Part shown: piece after piece, positions 20,301 to 30,887 of the stretch
Numbering within the stretch: the stretch's first letter is position 1
How the letters are laid out: every line of letters starts with the position of its first letter
Source: Corticium candelabrum
Taxonomy: Eukaryota > Porifera > Homoscleromorpha > Homosclerophorida > Plakinidae
DNA length: 64,000 nt
Assembly (NCBI RefSeq): GCF_963422355.1
Contig: NC_085093.1
Span: 1,023,051 to 1,087,050 of the forward strand
Direction: 5' to 3'
The notes under the pieces: model-generated
Told to the model about the DNA's origin: nothing
The model's input: the letters and a program-made list of their open reading frames with translations, nothing else
The model's database searches: none
Translations under genes and position numbers: made by a program

Positions 20301-23300
20301 CACTGAGAGGATTAAGAGCCATACAGAAGAGAAGAGGAGATAGTGAATCACCTTGGAAAATACCTCGCTTGATCCGCATGAGCCTCGTCTTGATGGCACC
20401 ATTCCCATTGGAAAGTACCATTGATGTCTTCCAACTCTTCATCACACGTGACAAGAACCTGCACAAGACTGGACTAATCTTATGCAGCTGAAGACATCGG
20501 AGTAACCAGCTGTGTGGCACACTGTCATAGGCTGTCTGGTAGTGCACCCAAGCCATGCTCAAGCTCCTGTGCCTGGTCTTACAGTTCTCGGTAAGCGTTT
20601 GTTAATCAACAGCTGATCCTTTGCACCAAAGGAACCCTGCTGACAACCCTTCTGCTCTGATGCCATGAGGTTCCCCTGAACCAAATTGTTATTGTTGTTG
20701 TTGTTGTTATTATTGTTGTCATGCTCAACCAGATCAGTCTGCTTTGTAAAGTCTATTACAAGTACCGGAAGCAAACCCTGCTTCAGAAGTACTTAGACCA
20801 TCACGGCTGTCTAGAAAGAAGACATGACTTTACGAAGGATCCGAGTAGATCCCAGAAGCACTGTTTTCTGTAAGTGCTGCAGGTTGTGATGACCTGGAAT
20901 AATGTCCAGCCACCGTGCAATACCTGCGTGCACTGTGCCCAAAGCTCCCAAGACCACCGAAACCACCAGTGTTCGACAATGCCACATGCGGCTTATCTCC
21001 ACTCGCAAGTCGCTGTACTTCGCCAACTTCTCAGCATGTTTCTTGCCAATGTTGCCATCAGCAGGACAGCTGATATCAATAAGAAGACAAGTGTTTGTCT
21101 TCCTATTTCTGAGACAGATGTCTGGACGATTGGCTTTGATCTTCCTGGCAGTGGGGATGGTGGTATCCCACATCATAGTAATGTCATCCGTCTCCACAAG
21201 CCTATCAGGATGATGCCGGTACCATCTGCTCTCCACTGGAACCCCAAAATGGCGACAAACATTCCTGTGAATGATGGGGGCCACCTGATTGTGTCGATCA
21301 GTGTAGTCCATCGGTGCCAAAGCACTACAGTCTGCCACAATGTGGTCGACTGTTTCCAGGCCTACACTGCACATGCGGCAAGTAGGACTGACATCACGAT
21401 GTAGAATCTTGCGCTCATAGTACCGAGTCTGAAGAGCTTGGTCTTGAGTAGCAACAACCAGTCCCTCAGTTGCAGCAGGAAGATTTGCTGTCTGTAGCCA
21501 TCTGTAGGTCTCTTTCATGTCCACAGGCGGTTGCTCAGTGAGACGGCGATACTACCCGTGCATAGGCTTCCCGCTCCAGGACCGCACACGAAGAGAACTG
21601 CAACATGTACGGTAATGTCTCACATCTGTTTCAGGCGCTTGCTCGAAGCCACCTTCAACCGAGATGGATGCATTTCTGTGTAAGTTCTGCGACTTGTTGT
21701 CCAAAGCAAGACTCCTCCGCAGCTGTTCAGTAAACCGACAAGCCATGCACTTGATCGAGTGTGAAGATTTTCCAGAGTCACACTCCCGTATCATCTGCAT
21801 GAAAGGATCAGAACTGTCAGCAAGGTAACAGTTCAGCCTCACAATACAAGATTGATATGTTGACTCAATCTGTTGTAACCCCCTACCCCCATCACTGCAA
21901 GGAGCGTACAGTCGGTCAACGCCTGCAGCAGGATGGTGGACACCATGCATAGAGAGGGGCTTTCTGGTCCGTCGATCTAGCTGCTGCAGGTCCGTGCACC
22001 CCCAATGAATGACGCCAAAACTGTAAGTGAGAACCGGTAGTGCAAACCCATTGATGGCTAGAATCTTGTTCTGACCATACAAGTCAGTCCGGAGAACCAT
22101 CTTCACTCTGCGGAAATACTCACTACGGAGTCTCTCCCGCATCATGCTGTGCTGAATACCGTTTCTCTCATCTACACCCAAGTACTTGTAGACTTGACCC
22201 GGTTCCAGACAGTTGATGGTGTCCGTTTTTTCTACCGTCACTCCAGAGTTGTGTCCAGATAGCCTGCCGTTGACAAAGTGTGCAACAGCACATTTGTCCA
22301 GACCAAACTTCATCTGGATGTCATCAGAGACGGTACGAACCGTGTGCAACAACCCATCCAACTGATCAGAGTTTCTGCCATACAGCTTCAAATTATCCAT
22401 GTAAAGTAGATGACTGATGAGCTGACGTTTGGCAGTCTCACCATGCCCAGTGGTTATCCGGTAGCCGTAACCGGTTCTGTTCAGCTCCTAGCTCAGAGGA
22501 TTGAGAGCCATACAGAAGAGAAGTGGAGAAAGTGAGTCACCTTGGAAAATACCCCTCCTGATCTGCATAAGCCTTGTCTTGATTGTACTATTCCCGCAAG
22601 AAAGCACCATCGATGTCCTCCAACTCTTCATCACACGTGACAGGAACCCGCACAAGACTGGACTGATCTTATGCAGCTGAAGGCATTGGAGCAACCAACT
22701 GTGTGGCACGCTGTCATAGGCTTTCTGGTAGTCCACCCAAGCCATACTCAAGCTCTTGTGCCTGGTCTTACAGTCTTCGGTAAGCAGCTTGTTGATCAAC
22801 AGCTGATCCTTTGCACCAAAAGATCCCTGTCGACAACCCTTCTGCTCTGGAGCCATGAGATTTCTCTGATCCAAATGCCCTGCAATCCTCTGCCTGATGA
22901 CTGAGGTGAGGGTCTTATAGAAGACAGACAGACACGTGATAGGACGGTAATTTTTGGCCTTGGTCAGTCTTGTCATTCTTAGGAATCAGAGTGGTTATTC
23001 CTTGAGACAACCAGTCGGGTACAGAGTCTGGATTCTGAACCAGCAGGTTGTAGTTACGAGTCAGATCAGTGTGAAGACACGTGATACGCTTGACCCAGAA
23101 ACCATAAACCTTGTCTGGACCAGGAGACTTCCAGTTCCCCATCCTATTGAGACACGATGTGACCTCATTGTCTGAAATAGGTAACCACTGCTGCTCATCT
23201 TTCGTCTCGCCATCGGTTTGACGTCTCAGTCAGAAGGCAGACTCATTGTGATGTACCTCAGTTTCTAGGATACCACCCCAATACTGTTCGATCTCAGACT

Positions 23301-25326
23301 TGGATGGCGGGGAAGTGACCTGGATAGTCTGCTTACCCAGCTCTCTGTAAAACCATCCAGCATCTCGTTGAAACAAACCATTCTGGCGAAGTCTCTTATG
23401 ATTCTTCTCCAGCCTCCTGGTCCGCTCGCCCTTGGACTTTTAAGTTCCATTTTCAATTGATTGATGGAGACCTCACAACTCTCCAAACAGGAAATGCCCA
23501 ACCGATGCCGAAGAAGTCGGAGTTCATGTAACATACGAATGCCCGATGAACCCTTTCTAACCTCCAGTAACAGTGAGATCGCACGTCGAAGTGTGAGAAT
23601 CTCCATATCCAGCCTTCGTCTCCATGTCAGTGTTTGAGAATTGTTTGACTTTGTCGTTTTTAAGCCCCGCCTTTTGGACACTAGCCAAGCAGCAGAGTAT
23701 ACCAGGTAACTGATTTCACTCATATCTGGTTCATCCTTCAACGAACTGATGATTGTGTTAAGATCACCAATAAGCTTCAGGGTTCCACTGTTCACAAAGA
23801 TCCTTGGAAGGCGTTGTCTTCACAGATTGGAATTTGCCTGACTTTCTGCAACTCCTCAAGAAACTCTCAATGAAGTATAGGGTCCACAGCAGCATCACTG
23901 TCAAGCGAAAGACCATCCTCCGTTTGGCAGCAGTCTGGACTGAGTTGAGATGTAGGAGTTTCCATCCTTTCTAGCCAAGAAGCTATACTAGGATGTGTAG
24001 TCATCAGATCAGAGCTCACAGAATCACAAGGGATGGTGATTCCCTGACAGCACTGCACTGAACTGAATCCAAAGTGTCATCTACGGATAGGATATCACCA
24101 CTATCTCTTGCAGATGAGCAGTCCTTAGAGAGAACAGTGACTGACTGAACAAGGGAGCCATCTTCCAAGTGATTAGCAAATTCATGATCCTCTTGCATCA
24201 TTGACACGACAGGTTTCCCACCACGTGCAGCAGGCACCATCCTGACTGAAGTCATGCAAGGTGACACATTGCCAAGCAAAGGCGTGACAACTGAACTATC
24301 AGCTGATAGAGCAGAAACCACATCCAACGCCGACATCTGCACACCAGGACAAACATCAGTCGTAACAGATAAAAAAAAAACCTGAGACACCTGAGACGGG
24401 CTTTCCATCCTGTGCAGCCTCGCGTTTAATCTCCTCCAACTCTGATTCAGTCAGACTTCCAGAAGTTAGGAGATATCGCTTCTGGTATTATTATGTGTCG
24501 TTATGCCCCTCCATAATGGGCAAGTGGGGTCTTTACCCCCATCTGGGCGCCCACCGACCCGGCAGGTGAGCCCAGCGGGGTACATGTTTCTGTGTAGTCC
24601 ATATGGCGATCAATGACTAGCCAATTCGATATAGACTGCAGGCATTACGGTGACCGCGTACTCGATACAGCACGCCTAGTGGATATCAACGACCACCAGG
24701 AAAGCACTGGACGTCATCGTCAACGGACCGTTCGCCAGACCACAGAAACTCCCCAACGACTGAAACGAGTCATAGTCTCATGGATAAAGCTAGAGAAACA
24801 TGAGAAAGAAAGACAGACAAGTTTCACAATTTACTGTCGTCACTGGGGTTTGAACCCCCAAACCATGGAGTGGTAGCCATTGTTGCTAACCACTAAGCCA
24901 CAGCGGTGTTATGTGTCGTTATGCCCCTCCATAATGGGCAAGTGGGGTCTTTACCCCCATCTGGGCGCCCACCAATCCGGCAGGTGAGCCCAGCAGGGTA
25001 CATGTTTCCGTGTAGTCCATACGGCGATCAATGACTAGCCAATCGATATAGATTGCAGGCATTACGGTGACCGCGTACTCGATACAGCACGTCTAGTGGA
25101 TATCAACAACCACCAGGAAAGCACTGGATGTCATCGTCAACAGACCGTTCGCCAGACCACAGAAACTCCCCAACGACTGAAACGAGTCATAGTCTCATGG
25201 ATAAAGCTAGAGAAACATGAGAAAGAAAGACAGACAAGTTTCACAATTTACTGTCGTCACTGGGGTTTGAACCCCAAACCATGGAGTGGTAGCCATTGTC
25301 GCTAACCACTAAGCCACGGCGGTGAC

Positions 25327-25363
<37 letters not shown>

Positions 25364-28300
25364 TATTGCAAACACGTTTTTGAATACAAATACCGATATG
25401 TTGATATCTTTATGCAGGCATGGGAGGCAGCTACTTGATCTGACTGTGCCTATTCGTTTTGCAAATTTATCGAACAACGCTAAGCTAGAGATGACGAAAC
25501 TTCCATCACCAAGAGCAGGTGGAGATTTTCTGTAATTAATTAATTGAAACATTTGAATTATAATTTCAACTATTCTGTGTTTGGTGATCTGCTCAGAGGC
25601 ATCTACGAACATTGCTCTTCAGTTGGAAAATGGAGATAGGTTGCAAAATAATTTTCCACCCTCTAGTTCTCTTTGGAGTATTTTGCAACACTGGAATTCA
25701 GTCAATGAGAGGTACTTGCACTAGTAACTGGACACATGTACTACTTCAAGTCTTGTGTCTAAAACATAAACCGGAAATAAGTTTGGCCACATTTATTTTG
25801 GTACAGTGGTGTTGATGTAAATATATTACTGACAGAGGTAGTATGGAGTCTTATCTGCAGCTGTACATAATGATTTTGTTGTATTATAGTCCAGTGCAAG
25901 GTCAACTGTTAGAAAAGGAAGGAATTGATCCTGTTTGTGTATACCTGAGACAAGAGGTGAGTGTCGTACTGACATATTGTGTTTGATGTAGACCACTATG
26001 CAGATTAAACGAATTTTGTCATATAGTTTTGTGGGAAGAAATCTTTACAGGAAACAACTTTGAGATCTCTAGGTTTATGTGGAGGACGAGCTGCAGTCAG
26101 GTTACATAGTATAATAATATGTCTCTAGTCAATAGTGTATATGACCATGTGATACAAACATATGTATGCAGGTTGTTGTATCAAGTGAGAGATGCAGCGA
26201 TGACTGAGATTGAGAGCGACCCCTCCAGTGTGACTGCCAGTGAAGAAAACAAGGAACTGCAAAAATGTACTGAAAACCAGGTTGTGGAAATGGAAGTGGA
26301 GGAGAGCCCTTGTGTGGGTGCAGCAAGTGGGTAGAATGTCATCTGCTACCTTCTTTGTACATGTGTTCTGAACAGTGCAGTTGCATGGTTGGCTGTAGAG
26401 GAGATTACTGAAGACATAGCAGATCAAACTGAAGAAGCACAGCAGCACATGCAAAAGAATAGTAGAGAAGTTTGTAGTGATGAATCATTGTCAAGGAATA
26501 AGCAGGATAACTGGAGGTTAGAGGAAGTACGTTCTGGCACCTCTCATGATAGCAATCAAAGGTCTGCTGTGGTCAGTGAGGTGAGGTTGACCTGAAGTTG
26601 TCTATCACCATTTACATTTGCATGAGAATCTGTTCCTCCAGGGCTTGGGGGAAGATAAGGGGTCTGCAACAGCAGCTGATATCATTTCTCATCAGGTGAT
26701 TGCCTATACTTTCTCTTGATCTACATTAACTTTTGTCTACTGTGCTCCTTTTTCAGCTCACTAAATCAACAGGTGCACAGCTTGAAGACTTTAGAATTCA
26801 AAACAACTAATTTGTTATGTGTGAAAGGCTCCAGGTCTAAAGGCAAACAGAAGAAAGGCTTACTAGAAACACCAAAATTATTAGAATTTCAAGATTTTAA
26901 GGTTCAATTTAGAAATCAATCATTTTGGCTGTCACTTGTTAGTATTAATTGATATACATTCTTAGTTTCCTGAGCAGACTAGAGGAGCTGCTTTATACCA
27001 AGCAGTTGGAAGGTTTTAGATGTTTATTGTAATGCTTTTGGTTACTGAATATTTGTGTTTGTAGTTTTGTGCCTTCCTCTCCTGTTGAGGTTGAGTCAAT
27101 GATATAATCTTTATTTCATCTGGATTATAGCTGTTTTTCTTCTTTTTCTTAGAAGGCTTGTGACAGAGAGATGATGGTGTATACACTCACTGGTGCCAAT
27201 TCTTCTGAAAACTTTGATGGTATTTTTAATTAAGCTTTGCGTTCATTAGTTATCATTTTACAAGTGGCACAGCAGCATGATGTATATTACACAGTTAAAA
27301 TAGCAGCACTGCATGGGTCTGTTCACACAGGTATGTATGTATTGACACTTGTTCACACAGATGGATGTTTTAGTTATCCTTCCAACTCTTATCAGACAAT
27401 ATTGAACTGCATACTGTTTCCTACTCTATGCACATATTTGAATATTCTGATTAATTAAAGCATCTGTTTACTATCACACATAGTTTACTGTTCTGTGTTT
27501 GTTTCTCAGACAATATGCAGGATGATACCTTCTTTGAAGTGACCGTAAATGATGTGCAATCAATGATTCAAAACGTAAGAGCTAAAAGGTCAACTAGATT
27601 CTAAAGAGATTAAAGTCTTGCTTGTTAGCAAACTGATATTACTATAGTGGTCAGGGTGCTTCGCTCATGACTAGAGCACAAGTGGAGGCACTAGAGAGAC
27701 GTAGACTGGAACAGTATGACAAAGTAAGCTGTACGTAGTAGTGCTGTTTTTATGCACTTTTATGGGTGTGACACTGAACGGAATGAGCATGCAAGTATGT
27801 AACTGTTCTTGATAATATGTGCATGGACTGTTCTTTTAGACAACTGTACGAGTACACTTTCCTGATAGAATTATACTACAAGGATTCTTTAAATCGTATG
27901 AAAAAAGTAATAATCAGAGTTGCTCAAATGTTTGTATCTTTGTGTTAGGAGTTTGGTTATTTGTGTTTAGTTGCAGCATTATATGAGTGGGTAAAAGGTT
28001 GTCTTGCTGAGCCCAGTCAAGAGTTTGAACTTTGTAAACATGTCAATAGCAACAGTTAAAACATATTTCTGGAGTGCTTGCTGATTTCTGTAGATACAAC
28101 ACCTCCTAAGCAGGTGCTTTCGAGTGCAAACAAAACTTTTGCACAATGTGGACTTGTACCTGCTTCCATAATTTATTGTGGTTCTGTAGTGCCTCATCAA
28201 GGTACGATGCATAATTCTAATGTAAGTGCACAGATTGGTGCTACTATTGGCTGTATGATCCTAGAAATTCATTTACGCAAAACACTACTTGAAGACTTGA

Positions 28301-28650
28301 AAACACTCAGAGATGCAGAGACTCTTGTAGAAAGCAGAGCAGGAAGACCGAAGACAGCACAAAGGTAATAATCTCAGGATGATATAGAGTCTTGGTTATA
28401 ACTATAGCTACCTGATTTGTTTGTTAGTTTTACACATAATGAAGGAATTAGAGCACAGGCCGGTGGTAGAGGATTATCATCTATTTTAGGTGGCAACCAG
28501 AGATCTGAACAGAGCTCAAATAAGGCTGGAGCAAGAGGAAGTCATAATGCTGAAGAAAGTGTAGACGGCAAACCATCAAGTGCTTCTGTTTCAAAAATTA
28601 CAAAGAACACCCCAAAATGGTTTAAAATAGGTTTGTCACAATTTGGCTAA
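17341..28650 (+). CDS. ASPSCR1: TUG/ASPSCR1 homologue (UBX-domain tether protein)
   Basis: Spliced gene matching vertebrate TUG (UBXD9), a p97/VCP cofactor that retains GLUT4 vesicles and helps disassemble p97. Exon 1 (17341-17418) has VLCPNGRRQQVK; exon 2 (17511-17566) VLEEACKKQGFD; exon 3 (25418 to about 25518) LDLTVPIRFANLSNNAKLEM, the N-terminal ubiquitin-like domain. Next exons: 25597-25639 (IALQLENGD), 25667-25711 (LWSILQHW), 25890-25956 (DPVCVYLRQE), 26051-26100 (TTLRSLGLCGG). Acidic linker exons follow at 26172-26700. Later exons: about 27510 (FFEVTVNDVQSMI), 27650-27720, 27840-27905 (VRVHFPDRIILQGFF, start of the UBX domain), 27971-28029, 28091-28364 (TTPPKQVL) and 28429-28650, ending TPKWFKIG as the vertebrate protein does (KVPKWLK). 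Phases join well through exon 7. Linker exons between 26.6 and 27.2 kb are uncertain. Intron 2 is 7.85 kb, unlike all the others. Confidence 0.85.
17567..18630. other. TUG intron 2, left part
   Basis: AT-rich intronic DNA before the retroelements. Two short near-repeats of ATGCGGGAGTTTG type (near 17620-17700 and 18330-18380) are the only structure I see. No gene is supported. Confidence 0.4.
18634..20685 (-). mobile_element. Non-LTR retrotransposon, copy A (5'-truncated, decayed)
   Basis: Minus-strand element homologous along its length to copy B. It begins inside the fingers region of the reverse transcriptase (MASEQKGCQQGSFGAKDQLL) directly after the tail repeat of copy B. Visible parts: GIFQGDSLSPLLF, the catalytic box YMDDLKLYG near 20200, VYKYLGVDE, thumb, CMC...H...C zinc knuckle near 19270, and a restriction-like endonuclease region near 19060. 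Frameshifts and stops split it into many frames. In the endonuclease the usual RPD reads HLD. The 3' end is GTACGACATAATAATAAT followed by TAA-type repeats. Host: intron 2 of the TUG gene, antisense. Confidence 0.85.
20686..20719. repeat. (TTG)n/(TTA)n tail tract between the two retroelements
   Basis: Trinucleotide repeat that is the 3' tail of copy B (AAC/AAT units on the minus strand) and also the point where copy A begins. The elements are arranged head to tail. Confidence 0.85.
20720..24480 (-). mobile_element. Non-LTR retrotransposon, copy B (R2/R4-like, RLE-encoding, longer but dead)
   Basis: Minus-strand element of about 3.8 kb. From its 5' side: an acidic Ser-rich N-terminal region (24408-23870), a helical segment (23795-23265), then reverse transcriptase motifs (KSPGPDKV near 23120, NYRPITCLSVFYK, DYQKAYDSVPHSWL, GIFQGDSLSPLLF at 22530). 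The active-site box reads YMDN at about 22400. After that come the thumb, a C-x2-C...H...C knuckle (CRMCSVGLETVDHIVADC) and an endonuclease with RPDICLRN...LLIDISCP (21110-21050). Endonuclease type and TAA-like tail fit the R4/Dong-type group; clade is inference. Several frameshifts break it. The C-terminal frame (21524-20811) is intact for 237 codons. Confidence 0.85.
24491..24908 (-). mobile_element. tRNA-derived SINE, copy 1
   Basis: About 418 bases. On the minus strand the head starts near 24907 with a pol III A box (TGGCTTAGTGG, 24890-24900) and a B box (GGTTCAAACC, 24847-24856) at tRNA-like spacing. A tRNA-unrelated body of about 350 bases follows, ending GGGGCATAACGACACATAATAAT. Adjacent in direct orientation to a second copy. 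Frames across it do not code for protein. Confidence 0.85.
24909..25324 (-). mobile_element. tRNA-derived SINE, copy 2
   Basis: About 416 bases, over 95 percent like copy 1 by eye. A box at 25306-25316, B box at about 25263-25272. Its head abuts an (ATT)n tract at 25325-25363, and its tail runs straight into the head of copy 1, giving a head-to-tail dimer. Confidence 0.85.
25325..25363. repeat. (ATT)n microsatellite next to the SINE pair
   Basis: Thirteen ATT units between the SINE dimer and TUG exon 3. On the minus strand it reads (AAT)n, the same unit as the tails of the neighbouring LINEs. Confidence 0.95.
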
Positions 28651-29054
28651 AACAGCAATTACAGCTTATTTAATTAAACTGTGTGATTGTAGGGAAGAAA
28701 TGATGAATATTATGCTGCAATTATTGACAAAACAACTCGCTTAAAGATAGTGCATGTGCATGTAGTGAATTATGCTTTGTCAACATTGAAAACGCAGGAT
28801 TTTTGATCTTGCCGTAAATATTGTAACTTGTGAATTTGAAAATTAGATATGTATTGCAATTGGAGTCTTGATAATTAGCTATAGTGTTTCTGATCATGAG
28901 TGTTATACCTGTGGTATTGCTAGCAATGCTCTTATGATGACATTTGCAAGTATTATTATAGACACGGTTTAGATTGTTTAAAAATTGAAATTAATGTTTA
29001 CGAAAATTTCGGATGTCGTTACTGCGCACGCGTGTTTACTTGACTGGCGGTCTA
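28651..29054. promoter_or_regulatory. TUG 3' flank and TDP2 promoter
   Basis: About 400 AT-rich bases. An NRF1-like TGCGCACGCG at 29023-29032 lies between an upstream ATG (29013) and the ATG preferred for TDP2 (29055). No other gene is seen. Confidence 0.5.
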
Positions 29055-30887
29055 ATGGATGTGCTTCGTAGCGACGAGTTTTCTTCTTTCGTTTCTCAAT
29101 TTGTCGAGATTACCACTGCATCAATTGATACGGCGAAAGAGTTTTTGCAAAAGACATCAGGAAACTTGGAAGTAGGTTTTGCAAACCTAATATTATTAAT
29201 TATATACTAAATTATTGTTTTTGTCACACTGGGTAGTGGTGCCGTTCTTATGATGGGGAAAACGAATACTAGATTATTGTAAACTCTAGACACTACAGTA
29301 CTACTAGAGGGTGTACAATTAATACTCCATTGATTTCAACTCACAATCCAAAAATCGAGGTTGCACGTCTCTGTTCGCTATTCATGCTCTAGTAGATAGT
29401 ATTTCACTATCCCATTACAAGACAATACAAAGAAGTGTAAGTCTAGTTTGTGACTACAGAGTACAACACAGATAAGGCTAGCGTTAGGTTGCATACCTTT
29501 GCAGTAATTGATTCTGAAGCTGCAGTATTTCTGCTTTTTATCTCAAAAGTTTATTCTGGATTTGTCTTGCGAGTAATATGAGCTACAGAGTCTTTGCTGT
29601 GTCTCTTTTCATTTTTGTGACTCGGTAGGTCTAAATTTGTTACTCACACTGACAGTAATTTATACATTAAGTTAATATACTTGTGCAAATACCTATATAT
29701 AATGCGGGCAATAAAAGTCTGAAATGCATTGGACTTTGATTGAACAAAGATAACTCATTTTGCATTTATAATTTCAAGATAACCTATGGAATTCATGAGT
29801 AATAATTACAGTCAGCCGTTTATAATTTAGGGACCAAATGCCGAAATCTGCAGCAAAAGTAGACAAAACACTAGTAACGTCCACTTGTTGCCAGATTCAA
29901 AGTTGTCCACTGGCCATTATTATGATTGTTGCTAACTAACTAATTAATCTTACGAGTGATGACTAACACATTAATTTTACACAGTTGGCAATCAACAGCT
30001 ACATGGAAGGCAAAGTGAGACCAGAAGAGCCAATAGAATGCAGTGCTTCTAGTGGTCAGCAAGAAGTTGCCTTCAGCTTGTTGACTTGGAATGTGGATGG
30101 TCTTGATGAAAACAATATTCCTGAAAGAGCAAGATCTGTTTGTTCCTTTATTTATGAATCTCAGCCGGACATTGTATTGCTACAAGAGGTTGTAGCTGAA
30201 AACATTCAAATCTTTAAACGTTGCCCTGGTTATGTCTTAAATGCTCCAAGAGCAGACAAATTTCCATATTTCTGTGCTCTCCTTATCAGACAAGCCTCCT
30301 TCAAGTGTTTGTCTGTTGATACGGTCGACTTTCCGTCTACTACTATGGGCCGACATGTTACTAGAGCCGCACTTCAGCTCCGAGCAAACCAAGCTGACGT
30401 TGTCGTTTTCACATCACATCTGGAAAGCACAGCTAGATTTGCTGCTGAACGGAAAAGCCAACTTCAATTTGTTTTCAGTCAGATACAGCGGACTGCCTCT
30501 TCTGCTCATGTTATTTTCGGCGGCGACCTCAACGTCAGAGACCAGGAAGTTGCTGCCGTTGGCGTGCCTGATTGTTTCCAGGATGCGTGGGAGGTAGCAG
30601 GTAGGCCACATGACTGTCGATATACGTGGGATCGCTCTAAAAACGATAATATTGAAGGCCAATTTCAACCAAGAGTAAAGTATCGCTTTGACCGAGTGTA
30701 TTTCAGTAACAAACTCAACTTAGAAAGCTTTGGATTTGTCGGGCAAGAAAGACTTTTGTCCTGTGGGCGTTTCCCGAGTGATCATTTTGGGGTCACGTGC
30801 CGTGTCATGACAACTGCCCAACCCACATTGCAGAGGAAGTCAAGCGCACTTCTTCCCGAGAAACTGCAGAGTTCACCATGTGTTTGA
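29055..30887 (+). CDS. TDP2: Tyrosyl-DNA phosphodiesterase 2
   Basis: Two exons: 29055-29171 and 29985-30887, phase 0, about 339 residues. The first carries a UBA-like three-helix segment (FVSQFVEIT...AKEFLQKTSGNLE) that continues as LAINSYME in the second. The endonuclease/exonuclease/phosphatase fold follows with TWNVDG, LLQEV (catalytic Glu), FTSHLES, GGDLNVRD and PSDHFG. These are the four conserved TDP2 catalytic segments, used to hydrolyse 5'-phosphotyrosyl bonds left by topoisomerase II. The ATG at 29013 is in frame, but an NRF1-like site overlaps the codons after it, so 29055 is preferred. After PSDHFGVTCRV there are 26 extra residues beyond the usual family end. The stop codon overlaps the start of the next gene. 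Confidence 0.9.

Noticed and set aside
20874-21404. Plus-strand frames over the LINE copies
   Set aside because: Antisense shadows of the retroelement; no independent domain signature.
24841-24907. A functional tRNA gene
   Set aside because: A and B boxes are tRNA-like, but the segment is the head of a 415-base repeated unit and lacks a convincing complete cloverleaf.
24613-25305. Two similar short frames repeated 0.4 kb apart
   Set aside because: They lie in the two tRNA-derived SINE copies, and the repeat explains their similarity.
26125-26454. Minus-strand 109-codon frame
   Set aside because: Antisense to TUG linker exons, with no family resemblance.
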